A stretch of 55,005 nucleotides of DNA from Bacteroidales bacterium (GCA_900769345.1 CAAGGJ010000046.1:1-55005); one strand, 5' to 3'. Positions 1 through 7,564 are shown, counted from the first letter of the stretch. A program made the numbers and translations. The notes: generated from the letters alone by a model not told the origin.

Positions 1-118
1 GAAAACAACTTGCCACACATCGAAAGATGAGAAAGCCCGAAACCGCCGTATGCCGAACGGCACGTACGGTGGTGTGGGAGGTCGCGTAGGGAACTAATCC
101 CTACGCTCCTACCCAATT
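1..118 (+). mobile_element. Group II intron, 3' end (domains V and VI), truncated at the window edge
   Basis: Positions 43-72 fold into a typical group II domain V: the CCGTAT / ACGTACGG stem halves close on a GAAC loop, and the catalytic triad reads CGC at 44-46. Positions 76-114 fold into domain VI: a stem of 84-92 with 98-106, a lower helix of 76-81 with 108-114, and an unpaired A at 111. That A lies seven bases from a likely intron end at 117, the expected branch-point distance. The same 118 bases recur exactly inverted at 54789-54906. A reading frame entering at base 1 stops at 28-30, just before domain V, as intron-encoded proteins do. The rest of the intron lies outside the window. Confidence 0.82.
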
Positions 119-281
119 GCGGTGGAATTAACGGCTGCGCCGTGGTTAGAGGTTAGAGGTTAGCGGTTAGAGTGGCGGTGGAGAAGCAATTTTCAAAAGG
201 CTACCGCTCCACTTTGTCGTCTTTGCGGAGGCTTGCTTAGTAAGAGTAACGGCATTGTACCGAGCGTTTATCGACCATCGT
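119..281. repeat. Spacer with four GGTTAG(A/C) heptamers and an imperfect hairpin
   Basis: Positions 144-171 contain four tandem 7-base units, three GGTTAGA and one GGTTAGC. They are followed by an imperfect inverted repeat (about 172-215) in which GTGGCGG pairs with CCGCTCCAC, leaving bulged bases. No gene is visible. The stretch lies between the intron end and a decayed integrase, so it is probably accessory DNA. Confidence 0.5.
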
Positions 282-827
282 TCAGCGTTTATCGCTTGTT
301 GGGCTTCGGACGTTGTAGGCACTGCGAAGATGTTTGCTCTCTCGTCTGACGTACCACTGCACTTGATTTTTAAGGTGTTGCCGTTTTCTACCGCTCTGTG
401 TCCTTAACTGCGTATAGTCGATGTCCTCGAATGTGAGACTATTGGCCTCATCTCGGGCAAACTTCTTCACCTTATTTAATGTGTCGCGGTAAATGGCTTT
501 CGTGCCTTCGGTAGGACGGCTGTCGATTACTCGCTCGAATACTTCTATGAACTTAACTGAATTGTCCGCAGCTTCCTCGTGGCGGTCGTAGGAGAATGCT
601 CGATACTCTATCTCGTCGCGCAGCTCGATGGCGCTCATCTTATCCAGTGACCTTTCGCACATCAGATCATAGAGCGCATTGTCTACCTGGTTCTTCTTCT
701 CGTTGATGAGAAGCTGAAGTCTGCGGTTTTTTGTGCCTGTCAGACATAATGTCCTGTTGTTCCAAGCTTCGATTGGAACTCGTATCCCTAATGGAATGTG
801 GGCACTCTTACTCTTGTGGGTTAATGC
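282..827 (-). pseudogene. Tyrosine recombinase (integrase) N-terminal remnant
   Basis: Read from 827 downward, the frame encodes the arm-type DNA-binding domain of Bacteroidota integrases, including HIPLGIRVPIEAWN followed by LCLTG. The N-terminal part of a SAM-like core-binding domain follows (FIEVFERVIDSRPTEGTKAIYRDTLNKV, abbreviated here by its first residues FIEVFERV). The frame is open from 827, but the first 20 or so residues are missing because an IS4 element begins there. The other end loses homology after a YVRRE...LRSAYN-like stretch and stops at 282, without the catalytic domain and its R-H-R-Y residues. It is therefore a non-functional fragment cut by the IS on one side and decayed on the other. 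A start at 662 within it would be an annotation artefact. Confidence 0.7.
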
Positions 828-2163
828 AATATTGTCCTAAATAATTTTTGAGCGCGGCTCAACTTGCAGAGGCATCAGTCTTTGCAAAAAAATCATCAGT
901 CGAATCCCCCTATGTAAAAAATTGGCTCTTCGGGAGGCGGTGTGAATGGTTCGTTAAGCCATTTATTGAGGTCAATCTTGGTAAAAGTGTTAAGCCGCAG
1001 AGAAACAACGAGATTTGCCATCGCCCATTTGTACTTGGCGATATGTTTGAGCCAAGTCAGAATGAGCATAGTTATCAAAGCGGTCCAGATCTGGATTTCC
1101 ACGGCGTTGCGTGTGGTGCCGATGAAGCTCTTTATGCGCAGAAGCTGCTTGAGATTACGGAAGAAAATCTCAATATTCCACCTTGCCTTGTAGATTGCGG
1201 CTATCGTGGAGGCGGCAAGAGAGAAGTTATTTGTCAGAAGTTCCACCACGAAGCTATGTTCTTCGTTCCATACGGCAATTCTGCGAAGTTTCTTTGGATA
1301 TTTCTTCTTTGCGGCGGGGAGTTCAAGCTCGATTTCCTCGTCAATAAGCACGTTCTGCGCCCGTTTTTCAGGCAGCGGACGTTCCCGGATGGTCTTATAT
1401 CGGATATTGTCCTTGTGTCTGACCACAAAGAACACATTGTTGCTGTCCCAATGGCTGAGCAGTCCGTAATCGCAATAGCCGCGGTCGGCAGCCACGATTG
1501 AATAGGGATTTACGGGAATGTCATAAGCAGCCTTGTTGTCAGAGCCTTTGCCGTCTGTAATGTTCACGAACTCAGGCAACAGACAGTCATAATCAAGGAG
1601 CGTGTGCATCTTTACCGCGCCTTTCGTCGTGGTATAATGCGCCCAGTCGTAGACCGACATTGTCAGGGATATGAGCGTAGAATCCAACAGCCGCAACGGC
1701 ATCTTGAAACGGAATTTGCCATTCATCCACACTCCCTGCTGTCCGAAATGTTGATAGAGACGGTAGAAAATGTCACGGAATACTGAACAGTCTCGATGGG
1801 CGTTCTGATACGCCACTGTCGATTTTGACGGCGCTCGGCTTATGCCAAGATGATTGAGATTGCCGGTCGCCGATTTCAGACCGTTGGAAATGTCCCGCAC
1901 GGAGTCACAGTTGGAAAACTGGCAGAACACCATGCTGATCAGCTGACTCCACGTGTCGTAACCCTTGCTGTGTTTGTCTGTTCCGGCCTCACGGATGATT
2001 TTTCTGATTGTTTGCCGGGGTAATTGGGCGATTGTTTGCGCGAAAAGTGTTATATTTGCCATTGGAAGTAGTTGAGTTGCTCGCTCACTACTAAGGTAGT
2101 AATTTTTGCCTTAGTAACTACTTCCTTTTTTTATTTTTTTCCAAAACGTTTAGGACAATATTG
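827..2163 (-). mobile_element. IS4-family insertion sequence, apparently complete
   Basis: The ends carry a 15-base perfect inverted repeat, CAATATTGTCCTAAA at 827-841 and its complement at 2149-2163, and one transposase lies between them. The outer 8 bases, CAATATTG, are self-complementary. They could be part of the inverted repeat or a target duplication, in which case the element itself would run 835-2155. The element cuts the integrase remnant on its left. On its right it lies about 75 bases from the -7 element of rpoD. I did not find a longer direct repeat in the flanks, which fits a deletion beside the element. Confidence 0.78.
896..2062 (-). CDS. IS4-family transposase (DDE)
   Basis: This 388-residue protein catalyses cut-and-paste movement of the surrounding element. 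The N-terminal 70 or so residues resemble the DUF4372-type DNA-binding region, and a DDE_Tnp_1 catalytic core follows. The first acidic residue is in LLDSTLISL (about 127) and the second in VAADRGYCDY (about 193). The glutamate lies in YKARWNIEIFFRNLKQ, which gives the full Y-(2)-R-(3)-E-(6)-K signature of the IS4 family. The length is normal and the frame is intact, so the copy may be active. It is the only gene between the inverted repeats. A long opposite-strand frame (848-1501) is only its shadow. Confidence 0.92.
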   Translation of the reverse strand: MANITLFAQTIAQLPRQTIRKIIREAGTDKHSKGYDTWSQLISMVFCQFSNCDSVRDISNGLKSATGNLNHLGISRAPSKSTVAYQNAHRDCSVFRDIFYRLYQHFGQQGVWMNGKFRFKMPLRLLDSTLISLTMSVYDWAHYTTTKGAVKMHTLLDYDCLLPEFVNITDGKGSDNKAAYDIPVNPYSIVAADRGYCDYGLLSHWDSNNVFFVVRHKDNIRYKTIRERPLPEKRAQNVLIDEEIELELPAAKKKYPKKLRRIAVWNEEHSFVVELLTNNFSLAASTIAAIYKARWNIEIFFRNLKQLLRIKSFIGTTRNAVEIQIWTALITMLILTWLKHIAKYKWAMANLVVSLRLNTFTKIDLNKWLNEPFTPPPEEPIFYIGGFD

Positions 2164-2237
2164 CTCTAAAACCCCAAAAATTCAACAATATTTACACAAA
2201 GTTTCAGTTATAATTCTATATTACGAATTATTTTTCG

Positions 2238-2245
2238 TAACTTTG
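2238..2245 (+). promoter_or_regulatory. Probable rpoD -7 element
   Basis: TAACTTTG matches the Bacteroidota -7 consensus TAnnTTTG and lies about 25 bases before the rpoD start. No clean TTTG is seen 19-21 bases upstream. Confidence 0.5.
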
Positions 2246-2269
2246 CGTGCTTAAATATAGAAATTGTAG

Positions 2270-3133
2270 ATGAGACAATTAAAAATCACAAAATCGATCA
2301 CCAATCGTGAGAGCGCTTCGCTCGATAAGTATCTTCAGGAAATAGGCCGTGAAGAACTTATCAGTGTAGACGAGGAAGTAGAACTTGCACGACGCATCAA
2401 AAAAGGAGACCAAAGAGCTTTAGACAAACTTACCAGAGCAAATTTGCGCTTCGTTGTATCGGTAGCAAAGCAGTACCAAAACCAAGGTTTGAGCTTGCCC
2501 GACCTTATCAACGAAGGAAACTTGGGACTTATTAAAGCCGCTCAAAAGTTTGATGAAACCCGAGGATTTAAATTTATCTCCTATGCTGTTTGGTGGATTC
2601 GCCAATCGATATTGCAGGCTTTGGCTGAGCAATCTCGCATTGTGCGCCTACCCCTCAACCAAGTAGGTTCGCTCAACAAGATTGGTAAAGCCCTATCAAA
2701 ATTTGAACAAGAACACGAACGCCGCCCATCAGCTGAAGAATTGGCTAAAGAACTCGACCTTCCGGAAGATAAAATCTCCGACACTCTGAAGGTTTCTGGA
2801 CGACACATCTCGGTAGATGCTCCTTTCGTTGAGGGCGAAGACAACAGTCTTCTCGATGTCCTTGCAAACGACGATTCGCCGATGGCCGACTTCTCTCTCA
2901 CTCAAGAATCTCTTTCCAAAGAAGTAGACCGCGCACTCAATCAACTTCACGAGCGTGAGCGCGACATTTTGAAGATGTTCTTCGGAATCGGATGCCAAGA
3001 GATGACCCTCGAAGAAATCGGAGCAAAATTTGACCTTACTCGCGAACGCGTACGACAAATTAAAGAAAAGGCTATTCGCAGGCTCAAAGGACAAAAAAGC
3101 CGCTTGCTGAAATCTTATCTCGGCGGCGAATAA
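2270..3133 (+). CDS. rpoD: Primary sigma factor RpoD (sigma-ABfr type)
   Basis: This is the housekeeping sigma factor that directs RNA polymerase to TTTG / TAnnTTTG promoters. At 287 residues it has the short form usual in Bacteroidota, without the acidic region 1.1. Region 1.2 is about 15-48. Region 2 is about 57-118, with the -10 recognition and melting helix RGFKFISYAVWWIRQSIL. Region 3 is about 120-200. Region 4 is about 222-275, with the helix-turn-helix LTRERVRQIKEKAIRRL. It is transcribed alone: a strong terminator follows at 3171. A paralogue with the same architecture lies directly downstream. The IS4 element ends about 100 bases upstream and may have replaced distal upstream sequence. 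Confidence 0.96.
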   Translation: MRQLKITKSITNRESASLDKYLQEIGREELISVDEEVELARRIKKGDQRALDKLTRANLRFVVSVAKQYQNQGLSLPDLINEGNLGLIKAAQKFDETRGFKFISYAVWWIRQSILQALAEQSRIVRLPLNQVGSLNKIGKALSKFEQEHERRPSAEELAKELDLPEDKISDTLKVSGRHISVDAPFVEGEDNSLLDVLANDDSPMADFSLTQESLSKEVDRALNQLHERERDILKMFFGIGCQEMTLEEIGAKFDLTRERVRQIKEKAIRRLKGQKSRLLKSYLGGE

Positions 3134-3170
3134 AACTAAAGAGCTGCTTAAATAGAACGTATTTTTTCTG

Positions 3171-3209
3171 AGCGTTGTCGTTATGCTTCATTTACGACAA
3201 CGCTTTTTT
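3171..3209 (+). terminator. Terminator of rpoD
   Basis: An 11-base perfect stem (3171-3181 with 3194-3204) is followed directly by a run of T. Confidence 0.9.
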
Positions 3210-3213
3210 CATT

Positions 3214-3236
3214 ATGACATATTGACAAAATGTCAT
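3214..3236. promoter_or_regulatory. Inverted repeat, candidate activator site for the sigma-54 promoter
   Basis: ATGACAT (3214-3220) and ATGTCAT (3230-3236) form a perfect inverted repeat, with TTGACA inside it. It lies about 60-80 bases before the predicted sigma-54 start site, a plausible position for an enhancer-binding protein. This role is inferred from position and symmetry only. Confidence 0.4.
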
Positions 3237-3270
3237 TTTAAATCAAAATCCGACCCACATTTTGCCATTT

Positions 3271-3286
3271 TGGCACAAATCTTGCA
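3271..3286 (+). promoter_or_regulatory. Sigma-54 (RpoN) promoter, -24/-12
   Basis: TGGCACAAATCTTGCA is an exact match to the sigma-54 consensus TGGCAC-N5-TTGCA. It predicts a start near 3296-3298, about 50 bases before the ATG of the sigma-70 paralogue. No TAnnTTTG element competes in the gap. Sigma-54 is known in Bacteroidota, but rpoN is not in this window. Confidence 0.75.
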
Positions 3287-3346
3287 AATTTTCAAGATTG
3301 AACAATCACACACCGAATTATTGACAACTTAATAGGAAAAAAATAT

Positions 3347-4204
3347 ATGAAACCATTAAAAATCCAAAATTGTGTCACTCCGCGCGACAGCCACTCGTTC
3401 GAAAAGTACCTTCAAGACATCAATCGTTACCCTTTGATTACACCGGAGGAAGAAGTGTACTTAGCCGAAATGTACCACACGACTCACGACAATGTTTATT
3501 TGGAAAAACTCGTGAACGCCAACTTGCGTTTTGTAGTTTCAGTAGCGAAGAACTTCGACCGCAATAATGGCTTGCGACTTGAAGACCTTGTGAATGAAGG
3601 CAACATCGGCTTGATAAAAGCCGCCCAACGTTTCGATCCTACGCGCGGATTTAAGTTTATCTCCTACGCCATTTGGTGGATTCGCCAAAGCATTTTGCAG
3701 GCCATCAACGAACAAGGAGCATTGATTCGCATCCCATCTAATCAAGCCGGTCTTTACGCTAAAATCATGCAAGCTTCACAGCGCTTTATGCAAGAAAAGC
3801 ATCGCCAGCCATCACCCGAAGAAATTGCTGAAATACTCGGCGAATCGGCGACTGCGATAATTAATGCCGTCCCCGCCACTTTCCCCATCTCCATTGATAG
3901 CCCTCGTGGCGACGACGATGACAACGGCACATTTGGCGACACCCTCTCCTCGCCTACAGAATACGAAGCCGATCATGGCATGCAAAACGAAGACCTCAGC
4001 ATCGAACTCAATCGCTGCATGGCTACTCTTACCGAGCGAGAGCGTAGCATACTCCAACGCGCCTATGGCATAGGTCGCGAAGACGAAGCTATCGACCGCA
4101 TCGCCGAGGAAGAACATCTCACCCGCGAACGTGTGCGCCAGATTATCGACAGAGCTCTTCGTCGACTCCGCAGCCTATCATCTAATCTGAATACATTCCT
4201 CTAA
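3347..4204 (+). CDS. RpoD-like sigma-70 paralogue (group 2 type)
   Basis: This 285-residue sigma factor is colinear with RpoD. Region 1.2 is about 15-45. Region 2 is about 58-120, and its RGFKFISYAIWWIRQSIL helix is almost identical to that of RpoD. Region 4 is about 222-275, ending in LTRERVRQIIDRALRRL. Region 3 and the linker have diverged, with an acidic stretch RGDDDDNG near 187-194. The near-identical region 2 suggests overlapping promoter choice, so it is probably a non-essential, condition-specific factor. It has its own terminator at 4222 and a perfect sigma-54 promoter, which would make it the second step of a sigma cascade. Which genes it serves cannot be told from the sequence. Confidence 0.92.
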   Translation: MKPLKIQNCVTPRDSHSFEKYLQDINRYPLITPEEEVYLAEMYHTTHDNVYLEKLVNANLRFVVSVAKNFDRNNGLRLEDLVNEGNIGLIKAAQRFDPTRGFKFISYAIWWIRQSILQAINEQGALIRIPSNQAGLYAKIMQASQRFMQEKHRQPSPEEIAEILGESATAIINAVPATFPISIDSPRGDDDDNGTFGDTLSSPTEYEADHGMQNEDLSIELNRCMATLTERERSILQRAYGIGREDEAIDRIAEEEHLTRERVRQIIDRALRRLRSLSSNLNTFL

Positions 4205-4220
4205 TCCCCCACTTATATCG

Positions 4221-4265
4221 ACACGACGCCCAAGTTTTCAGCACTTAGGTGTCGTGCTTTTTTTA
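4221..4265 (+). terminator. Terminator of the sigma paralogue
   Basis: A 9-base stem (4222-4230 pairing with the GGTGTCGTG segment ending near 4257, one G-U pair) is followed by seven T. Confidence 0.85.
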
Positions 4266-4377
4266 TTATTAAAGCCCCAAGTCCTTGCAAGTATACTCAC
4301 ATTATCTCTTATTATCGCAATTATCATAAATATATTTGCAATTTGTTACATTTTCAGCAAAATAATTTACGATTTTA

Positions 4378-4408
4378 TTTGTAGAGCAAAAAATTATTTA
4401 TAATTTTG
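4378..4408 (+). promoter_or_regulatory. leu operon promoter
   Basis: TTTG at 4378-4381, a 19-base spacer and TAATTTTG at 4401-4408 match the Bacteroidota housekeeping consensus exactly. The start site would be near 4413-4416, leaving about 13 bases before the leader-peptide ATG. Confidence 0.85.
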
Positions 4409-4427
4409 TCGTCAAAGAAACCAGTTT

Positions 4428-4499
4428 ATGCAAAACATATCATTAAATATCACCCTATCGCTGCAATCTTTGTTGCTGAGCCTACTGCTCAATCGATGA
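4428..4499 (+). CDS. leuL: Leucine-rich leader peptide of the leu operon
   Basis: This 23-residue frame starts with ATG just after a consensus promoter and stops with TGA at 4497-4499. Nine of its residues are leucine, clustered toward the end (LQSLLLSLLLNR), and two are isoleucine. All six leucine codons occur. The stop sits immediately before GAGAAAGGTT (4501-4510), the antiterminator arm. This is the classic layout in which a ribosome stalled at leucine codons leaves that arm free, while a ribosome that reaches the stop covers it. It is too short for standard gene finders. The peptide itself probably has no function. The symbol is given by analogy with enteric leuL; the sequence is not a homologue. 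Confidence 0.85.
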   Translation: MQNISLNITLSLQSLLLSLLLNR

Positions 4500-4500
4500 A

Positions 4501-4607
4501 GAGAAAGGTTATCGTTGTGATTTAATGATTTTAGTTAAGCAAAACATTATTTACATTGTATTAATTGTTTAAACCTTTCTCCCTACCACAAGAGAGAAAG
4601 TTTTTTT
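4501..4607 (+). promoter_or_regulatory. Transcription attenuator of the leu operon (antiterminator and terminator)
   Basis: GAGAAAGGTT (4501-4510) is perfectly complementary over 10 bases to AACCTTTCTC (4572-4581), forming an antiterminator. The same 4575-4581 segment can instead pair with GAGAAAG (4594-4600), just before seven T (4601-4607), forming an intrinsic terminator. The two structures exclude each other. The leader peptide stop at 4497-4499 would place a terminating ribosome on the first arm, so leucine plenty favours termination. The sequence between, 4511-4571, is AT-rich and looks unstructured. Confidence 0.85.
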
Positions 4608-4627
4608 ATTTATACACCAAAAGAACT

Positions 4628-6130
4628 ATGAGTGATAAATTATTTATTTTCGACACCACATTACGCGACGGCGAGCAAGTGCCGGGCTGCCAGTTGAACA
4701 CAGTAGAAAAGATAGAAGTAGCCAAGAATCTCGAACTACTGGGCGTAGACGTAATAGAAGCCGGATTCCCCATTTCAAGTCCCGGTGATTTCAAGTCGGT
4801 GGTCGAAATATCGAAAGCCGTTACTTGGCCCACCATTTGTGCCCTTACTCGTGCGGTAGAAAAAGACATCGATGTTGCCGCCGAAGCATTACAGTATGCC
4901 AAACATAAACGCATTCACACCGGCATTGGCACAAGCGAAAGCCATATCAAATACAAATTCAATAGCACCCCCGAAGAAATCATCGAACGCGCTGTGCGTG
5001 CCGTTAAGTATGCCAAGCGCTATGTAGATGATGTGGAATTTTATGCCGAAGACGCAGGTCGCACCGATAACGAATATCTTGCACGAGTGGTAGAAGCCGT
5101 GGTTAAAGCAGGTGCCACAGTGGTTAATATCCCCGACACCACCGGTTTTAGAATTCCATACGAATACGGCGAAAAAATTAAATATCTTATGGAACACGTC
5201 GATGGCTTAAGTGCAGGAAAAGCCATTCTGAGCACACACTGCCACAACGATTTGGGTATGGCCACCGCCAACACCATAGCAGGCGTGATAAACGGCGCTC
5301 GACAAGTGGAAGTGACCATCAACGGCATCGGCGAACGTGCCGGCAACACATCGCTCGAAGAGGTGGTAATGGCATTTAAGTGCCACCCGAATCTCGGAAT
5401 CGACACAAATATTAATACTACCAAGATATACCCCTTGAGCCGTATGGTAAGCAGTTTGATGAACATGCCGGTTCAGCCCAATAAGGCTATTGTGGGACGC
5501 AACGCATTTGCCCACAGCAGCGGCATACACCAAGACGGCGTGCTCAAAAATGCCACTACCTACGAAATTATGGATCCAAAAGAAGTGGGTATCGACGACA
5601 ACACTATTGTTCTAACCGCCCGTAGCGGTCGCGCTGCTCTGAAACATCGTCTGCATGTATTGGGCGTAGAACTCAAGGCCGAAGACCTCGACAAAGCCTA
5701 CGAAGGCTTCCTTCGCCTTGCCGACAGCAAGAAAGACATCACCGACGACGATATCTTGATCTTGGCAGGTAAACACATCGATAAAGATGCTCGCATCAAA
5801 ATTGATTATCTCCAAGTCACAGCCGGCTCCAGCCTCAAACCGGTGGCAAGCATCGGACTTAATATCGCAGGCGAGCATTTCGAAGCTTGCTCTTCGGGTA
5901 ATGGACCTGTAGATGCCGCTATCAATGCCATCAAGCAGATTATCCACCGCAAGATGACAGTTCAGGAATTCTTGATTCAAGCCATCACACGCGGCAGCGA
6001 CGATGTGGGTAAGGTGCATATGACTGTGGAATACGATGGCAACTATTATTATGGGTTCTCTGCAAACACCGATATTGTCACAGCCTCGGCAGAGGCATTC
6101 CTCAATGCTATCAATAAATTTGTCAACTAA
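4628..6130 (+). CDS. leuA: 2-Isopropylmalate synthase
   Basis: LeuA condenses acetyl-CoA with 2-oxoisovalerate, the first committed step to leucine. The product has 500 residues. The HMGL-like TIM barrel begins with DTTLRDGEQVPG (9-20), and the metal-binding HCHND motif is near residue 204. Accessory domains follow, and the C-terminal LeuA dimer/allosteric domain (about 390-500) is the usual site of leucine feedback. I chose the ATG at 4628. An upstream TTG at 4565 would put the attenuator stem inside the coding sequence and adds residues that do not match the family. It is the first structural gene of the operon, 17 bases before leuC. It is controlled by the leader and attenuator upstream and probably also by feedback at the enzyme. 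Confidence 0.95.
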   Translation: MSDKLFIFDTTLRDGEQVPGCQLNTVEKIEVAKNLELLGVDVIEAGFPISSPGDFKSVVEISKAVTWPTICALTRAVEKDIDVAAEALQYAKHKRIHTGIGTSESHIKYKFNSTPEEIIERAVRAVKYAKRYVDDVEFYAEDAGRTDNEYLARVVEAVVKAGATVVNIPDTTGFRIPYEYGEKIKYLMEHVDGLSAGKAILSTHCHNDLGMATANTIAGVINGARQVEVTINGIGERAGNTSLEEVVMAFKCHPNLGIDTNINTTKIYPLSRMVSSLMNMPVQPNKAIVGRNAFAHSSGIHQDGVLKNATTYEIMDPKEVGIDDNTIVLTARSGRAALKHRLHVLGVELKAEDLDKAYEGFLRLADSKKDITDDDILILAGKHIDKDARIKIDYLQVTAGSSLKPVASIGLNIAGEHFEACSSGNGPVDAAINAIKQIIHRKMTVQEFLIQAITRGSDDVGKVHMTVEYDGNYYYGFSANTDIVTASAEAFLNAINKFVN

Positions 6131-6147
6131 TTATTTTTCTACACACG

Positions 6148-7539
6148 ATGAATACTCTTTTCGATAAAATATGGGATAAGCACGTGGTGAGCCAAGTAGA
6201 GGATGGTCCCACTCAACTTTACATCGACCGTCTTTACCTTCATGAGGTGACTTCACCTCAAGCATTCGACACTTTGCGAGAGAAAGGATTATCGGTATTC
6301 CGTCCTGCTCAAGAAATAGCTATGCCCGACCATAATACCCCTTCCGATCAACAAAACTCCATTACTGACCCTATAGGATGCCGTCAAGTTGACACCCTTG
6401 CACAAAACTGTGCTGAGTTTGGGATAAAGCATTTCGCAATGGGCACAAAAGACAATGGAATAATCCACGTTGTAGGTCCCGAAAAAGCACTTTCGCTTCC
6501 GGGTTACACCATTGCTTGCGGCGATAGCCACACTTCCACTCACGGCGCCGTTGGAGCCATAGCTATGGGCATAGGCACAAGCGAAGTGGCTCAGGTGCTC
6601 GCAAGTCAATGCATCCTGCAAGTGAAGCCCAAAACTATGCGCATCAACATTGAGGGCAAACTCAAACCAGGCGTTACGGCTAAGGATGTGGCACTATACA
6701 TTATGGCACAAATGACCACATCGGGCGCCACAGGCTATGCTGTGGAATATGCCGGAAGCACTATCCGCAACATGAGTATGGAAGGCCGTCTCACATTGTC
6801 GAACCTATCGATCGAAATGGGTAGCCGTGTGGGCATCATCGCTCCCGACGAAACCACTTTTGCTTATCTAAAAGGTCGCGAATATGCGCCTAAAGGCGAA
6901 GAATGGGATAAAGCCGTAAACGAATGGCGCAAACTGAAGTCCGACGACGATGCCGTGTTCGACAAAGAAGTAACATACTATGCCAAGGATATTTCTCCAC
7001 GCATCACCTACGGCACAAATCCCGGTGCCGGAATAGCTATCGATGAGTGCATACCATCGCTTAGCGATATTCCCGCCGAGCAACAAGAAGGATTTGCCGC
7101 ACAATTAGAATATATGCAATTCACCCCGGGCGAAAAACTTGAAGGCAAACCCATCGACTACTGCTTCCTCGGTGCTTGCACCAACGGACGAATAGAAGAT
7201 TTCCGTGCTTTTGCAAGCATAGTGAAAGGCAAGAAAAAAGCGCCTAATGTGGTGGCTTGGCTCGTGCCGGGATCGTGGAAAGTGCGTAAGCAAATCGAAG
7301 ACGAAGGCATCGATAAAATTCTCGCCGAAGCAGGATTCGAACTGCGATTGCCGAGTTGCTCGGCTTGTCTTGCCATGAACCCCGACAAAGTGCCGGCAGG
7401 CAAACTATGCATCTCTACCAGCAACCGCAACTTCGTAGGTCGTCAAGGTCCCGGCGCTCGCACTATTCTTGCCTCGCCTATGGTAGTGGCTGCAAGTGCC
7501 ATCACCGGAAAGGTTACCGACCCTCGCAATTTTTTATGA
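6148..7539 (+). CDS. leuC: 3-Isopropylmalate dehydratase, large subunit
   Basis: LeuC with LeuD isomerises 2-isopropylmalate to 3-isopropylmalate. The same heterodimer can process citramalate. The 463 residues are the full length of the aconitase-type catalytic subunit. The three [4Fe-4S] ligands are visible as C344 (GACTNGR) and C404 and C407 (SCSACLAMNPD). The substrate-binding GDSHTSTHGA motif is near residue 130. The C-terminus carries the usual S-N-R-N-F-x-G-R-Q segment. It follows leuA by 17 bases and precedes leuD by 25. Confidence 0.96.
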   Translation: MNTLFDKIWDKHVVSQVEDGPTQLYIDRLYLHEVTSPQAFDTLREKGLSVFRPAQEIAMPDHNTPSDQQNSITDPIGCRQVDTLAQNCAEFGIKHFAMGTKDNGIIHVVGPEKALSLPGYTIACGDSHTSTHGAVGAIAMGIGTSEVAQVLASQCILQVKPKTMRINIEGKLKPGVTAKDVALYIMAQMTTSGATGYAVEYAGSTIRNMSMEGRLTLSNLSIEMGSRVGIIAPDETTFAYLKGREYAPKGEEWDKAVNEWRKLKSDDDAVFDKEVTYYAKDISPRITYGTNPGAGIAIDECIPSLSDIPAEQQEGFAAQLEYMQFTPGEKLEGKPIDYCFLGACTNGRIEDFRAFASIVKGKKKAPNVVAWLVPGSWKVRKQIEDEGIDKILAEAGFELRLPSCSACLAMNPDKVPAGKLCISTSNRNFVGRQGPGARTILASPMVVAASAITGKVTDPRNFL

Positions 7540-7564
7540 CAAACAAAAAAAACAGTCAAAACCA

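Noticed and set aside
848..1501. 217-codon plus-strand frame across the IS
   Set aside because: It is antisense to the transposase, whose DDE and YREK residues are clear; the plus frame matches nothing.
4565..4627. TTG start at 4565 extending leuA by 21 residues
   Set aside because: It would place the attenuator stem and T-run in the coding sequence; the added residues do not match LeuA and ATG 4628 gives the normal N-terminus.
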